From contig NZ_JBBAKG010000010.1 of NCBI RefSeq assembly GCF_040403615.1, positions 37,290-101,289 of the forward strand: a stretch of 64,000 nt of DNA, given 5' to 3'. The stretch's first letter is position 1. Each line of letters starts with the position of its first letter. Shown here one piece after another: positions 57,084-64,000 of the stretch. The notes beneath the pieces are model-generated. The model was not told where the DNA came from and did no database searches. It saw nothing but the letters and a program-made list of their open reading frames with translations. The position numbers were made by a program, and so were the translations under genes. Source of the stretch: Haliscomenobacter sp040403615. GTDB lineage: Bacteria > Bacteroidota > Bacteroidia > Chitinophagales > Saprospiraceae.

Positions 57084-57110
57084 AAACACTCCACCGAAGG
57101 TGGGGTGTTT
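57084..57110 (+). terminator. Terminator hairpin downstream of dipeptidyl peptidase IV
   Basis: AAACACTCCACC and GGTGGGGTGTTT form a 12-bp stem (one G-U) with a GAA-type tetraloop, followed by AACTTTTAC. The remainder of the gap up to smpB (57111-57240) shows a GACGGGAGTCATCCCG-like hairpin near 57177 but no clear promoter box. Confidence 0.6.
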
Positions 57111-57240
57111 AACTTTTACAAGTAACCTTAAGTGATGATTCTTTCTGGAACTTTCCTGCCGTAGGTGACATTTATAGACGGGAGTCATCCCGAATTGTAA
57201 AAAAATGAGAGATGACTTCTATTTCAAGTAGTTCGAAAAT

Positions 57241-57702
57241 ATGAAAAAGAAAGCCGCACCGGAAATCACCAATCGCCGGGCAACCTTTGAATACGCATTT
57301 GTCAGCAAACACGAAGCAGGCATTGCACTATTGGGAACAGAGATCAAATCCTACCGCGCAGGGCACGTCAACCTTAGCGATGCCTACTGTCTGTTTGAAA
57401 AAGGGGAATTGTACATCCACAACCTCTACATTGCAGAATACGAAAACGGCACGTACTCCAACCACATCCCCCGTCGCTTGCGCAAACTCCTGATGCGCAG
57501 AAAAGAACTCAACAAACTGGAACGCAAGGCCAGCGAAAAGGGATTCACCATCATACCTTACCGCGTCTACCTGAGCGAAAGAGGATTTGTAAAAGTAGAG
57601 ATTGCCCTGGCACAAGGCAAAAAATCATATGACAAACGGGATTCCATTCGCGAAAAAGACAACAAACGCGAACTGGATAGATTGAACAAGATCAAACTGT
57701 GA
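57241..57702 (+). CDS. smpB: SsrA-binding protein SmpB
   Basis: A 153-residue SmpB. It binds tmRNA and delivers it to stalled ribosomes for trans-translation. The conserved core is present: ITNRRATFEYAF at the start, 'GIALLGTEIKSYRAGHVNLS', 'GELYIHNLYIAEYENG', and the basic C-terminal tail (KKSYDKRDSIREKDNKREL) that enters the mRNA channel. Length matches the family. No ssrA gene is visible in the window. Confidence 0.97.
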   Translation: MKKKAAPEITNRRATFEYAFVSKHEAGIALLGTEIKSYRAGHVNLSDAYCLFEKGELYIHNLYIAEYENGTYSNHIPRRLRKLLMRRKELNKLERKASEKGFTIIPYRVYLSERGFVKVEIALAQGKKSYDKRDSIREKDNKRELDRLNKIKL

Positions 57703-57771
57703 TGCCGTATACTCGGGCAAGCAGGTCTCAAGGGAACAACATTTTTTTACCGCAACGTAAAAGGAAGTTGA

Positions 57772-58734
57772 TCAGTTATCGCTCGGTGTGTTGTTTGAAT
57801 TTTGTGCACGCTCAATTGCAGCCTGTACACTTTCCAATGATAAGGTTAGGATTGTGGCAATTTTCTCGGCATCTAATCCTAGTTGTAGCATTTCAGGCAC
57901 AGCATGATTGAGGAGTGCTTCGTCGCGTTTGGCTTCCCCGAGCTCGATGCCTTGTTCGATGCCTTGTTCGATGCCTTGTTCGATGCCGATTTTTTTAAAT
58001 TCTTCCTGGATGGCTTGTTCGAATCCCATTGGTTGAGTTGCTTTAGTGATGACCATTAAATCCTGTTCAAATTTAGTTTTTATTTCTGAATTTTCAAAGC
58101 CTACGTAAAGGGCAATGAACCCAATAATAAACTTAATTTGGTCTTTAGACAGATTGCGCTTCAGCAAGCGGCGGATCATATCGAGTTTTAGTTGCACCAG
58201 TTTCTGTTCATCTTTGGGTTTGTTGAGAAATTGCCATGCCGCTTCCATAACTGCAGCAAAAGGATTGGGATCATTGGCCAATTCCCGGACTGAATGATCA
58301 AGCAATACGTAGGTGTTGAATTTGTAGTTGACTTCCGTTCCCCAAAAAGTCTCTCTGTACTCCTTGAAATGAAAATTTCGATTTCGATCAGTGTAAATGG
58401 CGAGTGCAGCGATCTGGCGATGGAATTTATCTCGGATGCGGTAGCCGCACTCATACATGCGTTGGGCAAACAGAGCATCACGATAACCCTGGATTTCTAT
58501 ATGCGCCAAAAACCATACTTCGACTCCGCTCAGTAACCATACTTTAATGAGTTTATCGGCGTGGCGCTTTTTGCCGGGGTTGTCAGGAATCAGTTTTTGG
58601 AGCTCGGTATCCAAAAACTCAAAGCCGCGTTCAAAGTCGATTTGATCCACGTAATCTGAAAAGAAATAGCGGATAAAGTCATCAATTAGGGTTTCGATGA
58701 TACTTTTCCAGAGGGTATCTTTGGGAAATGCCAT
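57772..58734 (-). CDS. Rpn-family recombination-promoting nuclease/putative transposase
   Basis: A 320-residue PD-(D/E)XK-type protein of the Rpn/YhgA-like group: N-terminal 'DDFIRYFFSDYVDQIDFERG', acidic FLDTELQKL, and the nuclease core around 'VWFLAHIEIQGYRD' (E-x-Q), then 'FAQRMYECGYRIRDKFHRQI' and 'LAIYTDRN'. Such proteins promote RecA-independent recombination or are viewed as transposase-like nucleases. The C-terminal third has a repeated EQGI segment (57945-57988) from a 12-nt tandem repeat, a variable-length region seen in this family. It is probably a mobile-type accessory gene; a 73-bp inverted repeat sits just upstream of its start. Confidence 0.85.
   Translation of the reverse strand: MAFPKDTLWKSIIETLIDDFIRYFFSDYVDQIDFERGFEFLDTELQKLIPDNPGKKRHADKLIKVWLLSGVEVWFLAHIEIQGYRDALFAQRMYECGYRIRDKFHRQIAALAIYTDRNRNFHFKEYRETFWGTEVNYKFNTYVLLDHSVRELANDPNPFAAVMEAAWQFLNKPKDEQKLVQLKLDMIRRLLKRNLSKDQIKFIIGFIALYVGFENSEIKTKFEQDLMVITKATQPMGFEQAIQEEFKKIGIEQGIEQGIEQGIELGEAKRDEALLNHAVPEMLQLGLDAEKIATILTLSLESVQAAIERAQNSNNTPSDN
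57945..57988. repeat. 12-nt tandem repeat inside the Rpn gene
   Basis: Unit CGATGCCTTGTT is repeated about 3.6 times, encoding E-Q-G-I units on the minus strand. Being a multiple of three, copy changes would alter protein length without a frameshift. Confidence 0.85.
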
Positions 58735-58740
58735 GCGTTG

Positions 58741-58813
58741 GGTTTGAAAAGTAAAAATACTATTTGTTTTTCATTAAAAAAATAAAAAACAAAATAATTT
58801 TACTTTTCAAACC
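58741..58813. repeat. 73-bp AT-rich inverted repeat upstream of the Rpn gene
   Basis: GGTTTGAAAAGTAAAA (58741-58756) and its exact complement (58798-58813) enclose inner TATTTGTTTTT/AAAAACAAAATA arms. It lies 7 nt before the Rpn start, so it covers the expected promoter or leader, and could be a mobile-element end or a regulatory hairpin. Confidence 0.8.
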
Positions 58814-58840
58814 AAAACACGTTCTCTTCATATGCATTCC

Positions 58841-59344
58841 CTAAAAAGCTCCTATCGCTCCAAGGTTGGACGTATACACAACGATCAACACAATGTAGAA
58901 TACAATGTATACCCCAATCAAAACCAGGGTGAGGATGCCCAGGAATTTGAACAAGCGCCCCAGGTTTTCAAACGAAGTAGCCAGGTTTTGGCTTCCATCG
59001 CCATCAATTGCTGCTTTCATACTCGTAGCAAAACGGCGCAAATACAGCAGTGGCAAAACGTACAGCACCAACACGGCCATGTAAAGAACGCCTCCTCCCC
59101 ACATCAAAGGTACAATGCCCTCCATCCCGGGCATGCCACCAAAAGCGCTCATGCTGGCAAAACTGGCAAACATCAACAAGCCGATAAGTGCGCCAATACC
59201 GGTCAAGACAAAGCCAATAATGGCCAAAATGTTGCCCCAGCGGGAAGCAGTAAGCAAGTCAGACTGCATGTCCGCATCGATTTGCAAGCCGTCTCCTCCC
59301 GTGCTGGAAGGTTGATACTGGTCTAGTATTTCAGAATTTTCCAT
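58841..59344 (-). CDS. DUF5362-like membrane protein
   Basis: A 167-residue protein with about three membrane segments after a polar N-terminus (MENSEILDQYQPSST): WGNILAIIGFVLTGIGALIG, the methionine-rich 'FASMSAFGGMPGMEGIVPLM' stretch, VLYMAVLVLYVLPLLYL, and a C-terminal LFKFLGILTLVLIGVYIVFY. It resembles the DUF5362 family of Bacteroidota; function unknown. The start at 59344 is preferred because the longer frame runs back through repeat DNA. Single gene. Confidence 0.7.
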   Translation of the reverse strand: MENSEILDQYQPSSTGGDGLQIDADMQSDLLTASRWGNILAIIGFVLTGIGALIGLLMFASFASMSAFGGMPGMEGIVPLMWGGGVLYMAVLVLYVLPLLYLRRFATSMKAAIDGDGSQNLATSFENLGRLFKFLGILTLVLIGVYIVFYIVLIVVYTSNLGAIGAF

Positions 59345-59420
59345 AAAATAAAGTATTTGAAGATTTAGTAAATTACCTCTATTAGGACTGTAAAATAGGC
59401 ATTTGACTTTTGGATTCAAA

Positions 59421-59469
59421 AAATCTGCGAAAATCTGCGAAAAAAATCTGCGTGAAATCTGCGTGAAAT
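59421..59469. repeat. Tandem AAATCTGCG(A/TGA) repeat
   Basis: AAATCTGCGA occurs twice in direct succession, followed by AAATCTGCGTGAAATCTGCG. Related phrases lie near 20556, 21779 and 28972, always between genes. Confidence 0.7.
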
Positions 59470-59544
59470 AAAAAAGTAGAGGCCTAGTGACAAACCTCAA
59501 TCCCCCCGATGACCGTAGTCATTTCCCTTCCAATAGCACTGCAA

Positions 59545-59552
59545 TAGTTTTG
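59545..59552 (+). promoter_or_regulatory. Promoter of hemN
   Basis: TAGTTTTG matches TAnnTTTG. A TTTC -33-like element at 59522-59525 is exactly 19 nt upstream. The ATG at 59587 is 34 nt downstream. Confidence 0.6.
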
Positions 59553-59586
59553 CGGATAGATTCCACCATTTTTAACACCCATTGAG

Positions 59587-60942
59587 ATGACAAATTCCCT
59601 GCTGCTGCAAAAATACAATACGCCAGTGCCCCGCTATACCAGCTACCCCACCGTGCCGTACTGGGAAGAAAAACCCATCAGCGAACGCGCCTGGATTCAG
59701 CATTTTCAGGATGCATTTCAAGTGGATCGTGGTATCAGTTTGTACATCCACCTGCCTTACTGCGAGAAATTGTGTACTTATTGCGGGTGCAACAAGAGAA
59801 TCACCAAAAATCATGGGGTGGAAGCACCCTATATCGCTTCCATCCTCCAGGAATGGGAGTTGTACGTAAAAAATCTACCACAAAGGCCCCTGATCAAAGC
59901 ATTGCATCTGGGCGGCGGAACGCCTACTTTTTTTCATCCTGATCAATTGGAAACGCTGATTAGAGGAATTTTTAAACATGCCGACCTGGCTCCTGAAGTT
60001 GACTTTGGGTTTGAGGCGCATCCCTCCAGCACTACCCGTCAACACTTGACAACACTGTACTACTTGGGCTTCCGCCGCATCAGCGTGGGGGTGCAGGATT
60101 TTGCACCCGAAATCCTGGACATCATCAACCGCCAACAAACCGAAGAAGAGGTACATCAGGTGACCGAGTGGGCGCGCGAATTGGGCTACACCAGCGTCAA
60201 TTATGACCTCATCTTTGGCCTGCCCCTGCAAACCCCGGCACACATCCGCACCACCATGCAAAAGCTGGAAAGCCTGCGGCCCGATCGCATCGCTTTTTAC
60301 AGCTATGCGCATGTGCCCTGGATCAAACCGAGCCAACGCGCTTATTCCGAAGCAGATCTGCCTTTGGGTACGGCCAAGCGCGAATTGTATGAACTTGGCC
60401 GGGATCTATTGGAAGACATGGGCTATCCCGAAATCGGAATGGACCACTTTTCGTTGCCAACAGACGATCTTTACCTGTCTATGCAAGCGGGAACCCTACA
60501 CCGCAATTTTATGGGCTATACGCCTTTTTATACCCGCTTGAGCATTGCCTTGGGCGCTTCCTCCATCAGCGACAGTTGGGATGGTTTTATCCAAAACGAA
60601 AAAGGCATCGAAGAATACCAGGATGCCATTGCCCGGGGGCATTTCCCCATTACCAAGGGGCATTTATTTACCGAAGAAGACCAAATCCTGCGCACGCATA
60701 TCCTCAACATCATGTGCCGCTACGAAACCGATTGGAGCGATCCAGCCTTGCAGTGCGCCGCCTTTGAAGACATCATCGGCCGATTCGACGACTTGATCGC
60801 CGATGGGTTGATAGAGGTAAATGGACAGCACCTGGCAGTTACCGCTTTGGGGCGTCCTTTCCTGCGCAACATCTGTCTGGCATTTGATGCGCGTTACTGG
60901 CAAAAACAGCCGGGAGCGAAAGTGTTTAGTCAAGCGGTGTAA
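59587..60942 (+). CDS. hemN: Oxygen-independent coproporphyrinogen III oxidase
   Basis: A 451-residue radical-SAM enzyme converting coproporphyrinogen III to protoporphyrinogen IX without oxygen. The cluster motif is YCEKLCTYCGC (Cys59, Cys63, Cys66, then a fourth nearby cysteine as in genuine HemN), with VPRYTSYPTVPYW at the N-terminus, HLGGGTPTF, GVQDFAPEILDIINRQQ and 'GMDHFSLPTDDLYLSMQAGT'. The N-terminal trip-wire/PRYTSYP segment and full C-terminal domain separate it from HemW. With hemJ in the window, the last steps of haem synthesis here appear oxygen-flexible. Confidence 0.96.
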   Translation: MTNSLLLQKYNTPVPRYTSYPTVPYWEEKPISERAWIQHFQDAFQVDRGISLYIHLPYCEKLCTYCGCNKRITKNHGVEAPYIASILQEWELYVKNLPQRPLIKALHLGGGTPTFFHPDQLETLIRGIFKHADLAPEVDFGFEAHPSSTTRQHLTTLYYLGFRRISVGVQDFAPEILDIINRQQTEEEVHQVTEWARELGYTSVNYDLIFGLPLQTPAHIRTTMQKLESLRPDRIAFYSYAHVPWIKPSQRAYSEADLPLGTAKRELYELGRDLLEDMGYPEIGMDHFSLPTDDLYLSMQAGTLHRNFMGYTPFYTRLSIALGASSISDSWDGFIQNEKGIEEYQDAIARGHFPITKGHLFTEEDQILRTHILNIMCRYETDWSDPALQCAAFEDIIGRFDDLIADGLIEVNGQHLAVTALGRPFLRNICLAFDARYWQKQPGAKVFSQAV

Positions 60943-60965
60943 AAAACGAACCAAAGACACTTGAA

Positions 60966-61598
60966 CTAGTCTAGGGTATTGTTTTTGTTGATTAATCGCT
61001 TCAATTCCTGGCGATTGTTGATGTTGAGCTTGCGGTAAATGTTTTTGACATGGTAGCGCACCCCGTTGATGCTGATCAGGATCAGGTCTGCGACGGACTG
61101 GTAGGTCATTCCGTCGGCCAACATGCGAGAGATGCTGAATTCCTGTTGACTAAGTTCGGTGTTTACTTCTACAGGAAGATGAAAATATTCCACCAGGTGT
61201 CTAGTGACTTCGTTGCTCAAGGGGTACTCGTTGTCTTCCAAGGCACTGATTAAGCTTGTCTCCAGTTCGCCCAGGTTTATGCCCTTGACGAGGTATCCGC
61301 TTGCCCCATAGCTCAAGGCTTGAAAGATGGCCTCTTTGTCGTCCAAAATCGATAAGATGACGACCTTACCTTCTTTCATTCTATTCAGAATGATGGGAAT
61401 ACCGTCAATTCCGGATTTTTCATTCAAAATAATATCCAGCAATACCAGTTTGATGTCCAAAAAATCGCGGTGGTATTTTGAAAAATCAGCAACGGAGCTT
61501 ACCGCCAAAACACATTTTATTTTTTTTGATCCATTGAAATAGCTGGATAGTTCAGTCAGTAACTCTGGAGAATCGTCAATAATGGCAATGTTGTACAT
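60966..61598 (-). CDS. NarL/FixJ-type response regulator
   Basis: A 210-residue response regulator. The receiver domain (residues 1-125) starts MYNIAIIDDSPELL, with phospho-acceptor Asp55 in LVLLDIILNEKSG and the switch Lys in GYLVKGINLGEL. The C-terminal LuxR-type helix-turn-helix (about 150-208) includes 'EFSISRMLADGMTYQSVADL' and 'NGVRYHVKNIYRKLNINNR'. The ATG at 61598 gives the standard N-terminus. Its partner kinase lies 20 nt upstream on the same strand. Confidence 0.92.
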   Translation of the reverse strand: MYNIAIIDDSPELLTELSSYFNGSKKIKCVLAVSSVADFSKYHRDFLDIKLVLLDIILNEKSGIDGIPIILNRMKEGKVVILSILDDKEAIFQALSYGASGYLVKGINLGELETSLISALEDNEYPLSNEVTRHLVEYFHLPVEVNTELSQQEFSISRMLADGMTYQSVADLILISINGVRYHVKNIYRKLNINNRQELKRLINKNNTLD

Positions 61599-61618
61599 AA
61601 GTTGAGGACTACACACGT

Positions 61619-62323
61619 TTAGAGCAGTGGGGTATTCAGTTGACAATGCTGGCCTTCCTCATTTTCATCAAATTGGATCATGCCTGCAACGGCCTTCAGC
61701 CGTTGGGCGATATTTTTGATCCCGTAGGTTTCATTTGATGATTCCACAGGCGGCAAGCGCGTTGGATTAACAATTTGAAAATGATTTCGGATTTGAATTT
61801 TGAGGATATTTTCCTTTAAGTCAATTTGTGTTTCAATTCGCTTCGGTTGGGTATGCTTGAGCATGTTGATGAGCAGCTCTTGACAGGTCATCAAAATGTG
61901 GTTGGCGTTTTGGGAGTTTATCTTCCGTTGCAGCAGCGCATTGGAGATGGAAGTGGTAATCTGGTGAGGAATCAGGGGTTCGATGGTCGTTTTACTGAAA
62001 TCCCGCAGCTTATTGATCAGGGCCTCGAGGGTATGGCTTGAGGTTTTGAAAGACCACATCAAGTTGCGAACCACCTGCGTTGAACTGGTGGCCAGTGCTT
62101 TCAAATTCTGCGCCAGAGATTGTCTTCTCTTGGGCTGCAATGCCGGATCGGCAAGCTGATCGGCAATGATTTTGATGGCATACAGGCGGCCACTCAGGTT
62201 GTCGTGCAAATCTGCTACCATCTCACTGCGCAGTTGGGTCTCTTTTCTGTCGCGCTTTAACTTCATGTGTCTATACCACAAGGCAAGGAATACTAAGCTA
62301 CCAATAACCAAAACATAATACAT
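61619..62323 (-). CDS. Short sensor histidine kinase, HisKA_3/NarX-like
   Basis: A 234-residue kinase: one N-terminal membrane helix (MYYVLVIGSLVFLALWYRHM), the dimerisation domain with His40 in ADLHDNLSGRLYAI, and a HATPase domain with an N-box-like CQELLINMLKHTQ and G-box YGIKNIAQRLKAVAGMI. It lacks any sensory module, so the signal may come through the membrane helix or a partner. It probably phosphorylates the adjacent regulator. The 247-nt upstream region holds an ATGTAGT-type hairpin near 62430 and the terminator of the T9SS gene. Confidence 0.87.
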   Translation of the reverse strand: MYYVLVIGSLVFLALWYRHMKLKRDRKETQLRSEMVADLHDNLSGRLYAIKIIADQLADPALQPKRRQSLAQNLKALATSSTQVVRNLMWSFKTSSHTLEALINKLRDFSKTTIEPLIPHQITTSISNALLQRKINSQNANHILMTCQELLINMLKHTQPKRIETQIDLKENILKIQIRNHFQIVNPTRLPPVESSNETYGIKNIAQRLKAVAGMIQFDENEEGQHCQLNTPLL

Positions 62324-62456
62324 TCGTTTTATTTTACAGCTTGTCTAAGCGAGCAAAACACGCCAATCGTTCAAAGTAGGCTATTCTAAACCACAATATA
62401 GGGGATACTCCTTTAATGCACAAATACTACATGCTTTATGTAGTTTATTTAGGGGC

Positions 62457-62497
62457 AAAAAAACAGGGGCTGACCCAGCAATTGCCGGATCAGCCCC
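62457..62497 (-). terminator. Strong terminator of the T9SS surface-protein gene
   Basis: Minus strand: GGGGCTGA (62497-62490) pairs with TCAGCCCC (62473-62466) and is followed by TG and then seven U residues (62463-62457). It lies about 75 nt past the stop codon at 62571. Confidence 0.85.
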
Positions 62498-62508
62498 CAT
62501 TTTGTGGA

Positions 62509-62536
62509 GTAGAGACGCGATGAATCGCGTCTCTAC
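62509..62536. repeat. Perfect palindrome GTAGAGACGCGAT
   Basis: GTAGAGACGCGAT (62509-62521) and ATCGCGTCTCTAC (62524-62536) form a 13-bp perfect stem with a 2-nt centre, between the T9SS gene stop and its terminator. I recall this type of palindrome as a dispersed repeat in several bacterial groups. Confidence 0.8.
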
Positions 62537-62570
62537 CTTATGCCCCATGAATGAATTCAGGGGCTATGGA

Positions 62571-64000
62571 TTACTCCACAATAATCATTTTCTTGGTCGC
62601 CGTGAAATCATCAGCTTCCAAAGTGTAATACAACACCCCTGAAGCGTTCAGATCGCTGGCCTTCAAGGTAACCTGGTTCATACCTTTAGCGTAAGTTGCA
62701 CGAACGCTCTTCAGGATACGGCCAGTTACGTCGCTGATGGTCAAAGTTGCAGCAGTTGCTTTTGGCAGGTTGAAGTTGATCAGCGTCTCACCGTTGAATG
62801 GGTTAGGCGTGTTTTGCTTCAATTCGAAACCAGTTGCTACCTCAGCACCGTTGAATTTCAATGCAACGTTCAATTGATCGTTGTTGCCATTGTAAGCTTC
62901 AGCAGTTACTACGCGGTTCAAGCTCAGGGCGTTGCTCAATTGAGCATCAGCCTTTGCACGCAGCACCAAAGTGAACAATGCACCCTGCTTTGCTTCACCG
63001 TTCCAAGAAGTAGTGATGATGCCTTCGTTGGTGAATACACCGAAGTTTTCAGCTTTGGCAACACCGTAAACGATGTCAACCAATTCTACTTTGCTCTTGT
63101 CCAGGTTCAATGCGAACTGGTAACCTTGTACGTTCTTCAGGTCAGCAGCGTTGAATTCAACACTGTACTCTTGGCCAGCCTTCAGGGCAGCTTCAGCAGC
63201 GTTGATGTCCAATGTTCCAGCAGTACGTACTTCAGCAGCAGTTGCTGCGCTTACCGTTGCGCTTGCGTTAACATCACCCACCTTTACAGCGATGAAACCT
63301 GCGTTTACAGTTCCAGTCAAGTTGTTGATGTTGGCAACTTCAGGGAATGTAGCAGCCCATGGGTTGCTAGCATTTGGGAATTTGTAAGCAGCATCTACGA
63401 ATCTCCAGGAAGTGTTGTTTTGGAAAGTTTGATCGATGTTCAGGATCAACTTACGCAATGAAATCAAGTCCAGAGTAGTGATTGACTTAGAGTTGTTGAC
63501 GTCAGCAGCAATCATTTTGTATGGGCTGTTCAGGGCCTGTACATTCAGGATGTGCTTCTGGATCAATACCAGGTCAAAAGTAGATACACCATTCAGGTGG
63601 TTTTTGTCCAATTGTGGCGTTACTGTGAAGTCACTTCCTTTAGCCAGGCTAACGAAAGAGTAACCACCGTTGGCAGTAGAAGTTGCAGTCTGAGAAGCAG
63701 CACCACTCAAAGTGATGGTTGCACCTTGCAGGTTAGCAGATCCTTCAGTTGAGATGGTACCAGCGATAGAGCCAGCTCCACCAGGAGCATCAGGACATAC
63801 TTTGCGGTTGTCTTGAACTTCAATGTAAGTTACGCAGAAGTCGTCGTTGCCCACTTCGTCCCAAGCATGCAATTCAACCAGGATTACTTTGCCTTTGTCG
63901 GCACAAGTCAGGTTGATGCCGGTCACGTTTTTGTCTTTTTTGTCGCCTACGCGGTTCAAAGAGTACTTCGTAACCAGTTTCAAACCATCCTTCACTTCTG
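62571..64000 (-). CDS. Surface protein with dockerin-like repeats and T9SS sorting domain (partial)
   Basis: The last 476 codons of a longer gene; the start is beyond the window end. Domains in order: a carboxypeptidase-regulatory-like beta module (about residues 70-120; SIAGTISTEGSANLQGATI), a dockerin type I-like pair (LNGVSTFDLVLIQKHIL; DVNNSKSITTLDLISLRKL), a cohesin-like or adhesin beta domain (SVEFNAADLKNVQGYQFALN), and a C-terminal T9SS type A sorting domain (ELKQNTPNPFNGETLINFNL ending MIIVE). The sorting domain predicts export through type IX secretion. Codon use is strongly biased to GCA/GTA/CGT-type codons, as in highly expressed genes. Confidence 0.9.
   Translation of the reverse strand, partial: EVKDGLKLVTKYSLNRVGDKKDKNVTGINLTCADKGKVILVELHAWDEVGNDDFCVTYIEVQDNRKVCPDAPGGAGSIAGTISTEGSANLQGATITLSGAASQTATSTANGGYSFVSLAKGSDFTVTPQLDKNHLNGVSTFDLVLIQKHILNVQALNSPYKMIAADVNNSKSITTLDLISLRKLILNIDQTFQNNTSWRFVDAAYKFPNASNPWAATFPEVANINNLTGTVNAGFIAVKVGDVNASATVSAATAAEVRTAGTLDINAAEAALKAGQEYSVEFNAADLKNVQGYQFALNLDKSKVELVDIVYGVAKAENFGVFTNEGIITTSWNGEAKQGALFTLVLRAKADAQLSNALSLNRVVTAEAYNGNNDQLNVALKFNGAEVATGFELKQNTPNPFNGETLINFNLPKATAATLTISDVTGRILKSVRATYAKGMNQVTLKASDLNASGVLYYTLEADDFTATKKMIIVE

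Noticed and set aside
57111..57240. tmRNA (ssrA) gene next to smpB
   Set aside because: The spacer is too short and has no tRNA-Ala-like acceptor ends.
57945..57988. CRISPR-like array
   Set aside because: A 12-nt perfect tandem repeat inside a coding frame without spacers is a coding microsatellite.
58511..58544. Possible in-frame insertion of a repeat (TACTTCGACTCCGCTCAGTA between two AACCATACTT copies) in the Rpn gene
   Set aside because: The encoded KVWLLSGVEVWFLAHIE segment seems to have the normal length for the family as I remember it, so nothing appears to have been inserted; the direct repeats come from the two VW codon pairs.

Overview
The window looks like chromosomal DNA from a Bacteroidota bacterium, most likely of the Saprospiria (Haliscomenobacter/Lewinella type). 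Four things suggest this: a type IX secretion sorting domain on the surface protein at the right edge; start sites that mostly lack Shine-Dalgarno sequences; several TAnnTTTG promoter boxes (the Bacteroidota sigma-A -7 element); and Bacteroidota-typical families (DUF4097, DUF4230, DUF3108, DUF5362-like, ECF sigma with HEAT-repeat anti-sigma, AraC regulators with a membrane-embedded N-terminus). The genus is inference. I see no rRNA, tRNA, CRISPR array, intact insertion sequence or prophage.

Left part (1-23.5 kb): DUF763 protein; a MacB/LolCDE-like ABC pair; a lipoprotein; an RluA-type pseudouridine synthase; a CDGSH iron-sulfur protein; an M42 aminopeptidase. A glycosyltransferase and a sensor kinase overlap by 4 nt and are followed by 6-phosphogluconolactonase. 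Next is a three-gene electron-transfer operon: a GltD-like flavoprotein with ferredoxin clusters, then KorA and KorB. An AraC-type membrane regulator with a serine beta-lactamase-fold hydrolase and an Rnl5-like RNA ligase follow. An ECF sigma/anti-sigma/DUF4097 cluster appears to have been interrupted by a low-G+C thioredoxin-family gene.

Middle (23.5-46.8 kb): VOC protein, second AraC-type membrane regulator, CoA-ligase-like and alpha/beta hydrolase pair, HemJ, a CnoX-like thioredoxin, a polysaccharide cluster on the minus strand (ManC, two glycosyltransferases, methyltransferase), a secreted PHP-phospholipase fusion, MscL, a polyprenyl synthetase, a site-2 protease, DUF4230 and DUF3108 proteins, a lysylphosphatidylglycerol-synthase-like membrane protein, RuvC and a SulP transporter.

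Right part (46.8-64 kb): two tandem paralogues of unknown function, the second of clearly mixed base composition. Then a 1.1-kb stretch poor in genes but rich in RNA- or DNA-structure signals, a membrane-anchored MutS-family ATPase divergent from an XRE/RamB-like regulator, dipeptidyl peptidase IV, SmpB, an Rpn-type nuclease, HemN, a two-component pair, and a dockerin/T9SS surface protein cut by the window end.

The most unusual material is between genes. Two palindromic elements of about 120 bp (6.6 kb and 29.0 kb) have the same layout and a shared 17-nt loop core, while their arms differ in sequence and yet stay self-complementary. One end of the first element recurs as a 20-27-nt motif at three further places, always pointing at a start codon. 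Two of these copies form a perfect 27-bp inverted repeat around a 1.7-kb segment containing ruvC. A nested, long-range inverted-repeat structure of about 280 nt lies at 50.2-50.5 kb. Two strong plus-strand terminators have no plus-strand gene directly in front of them. All pairing was found by eye; no folding or database search was run.
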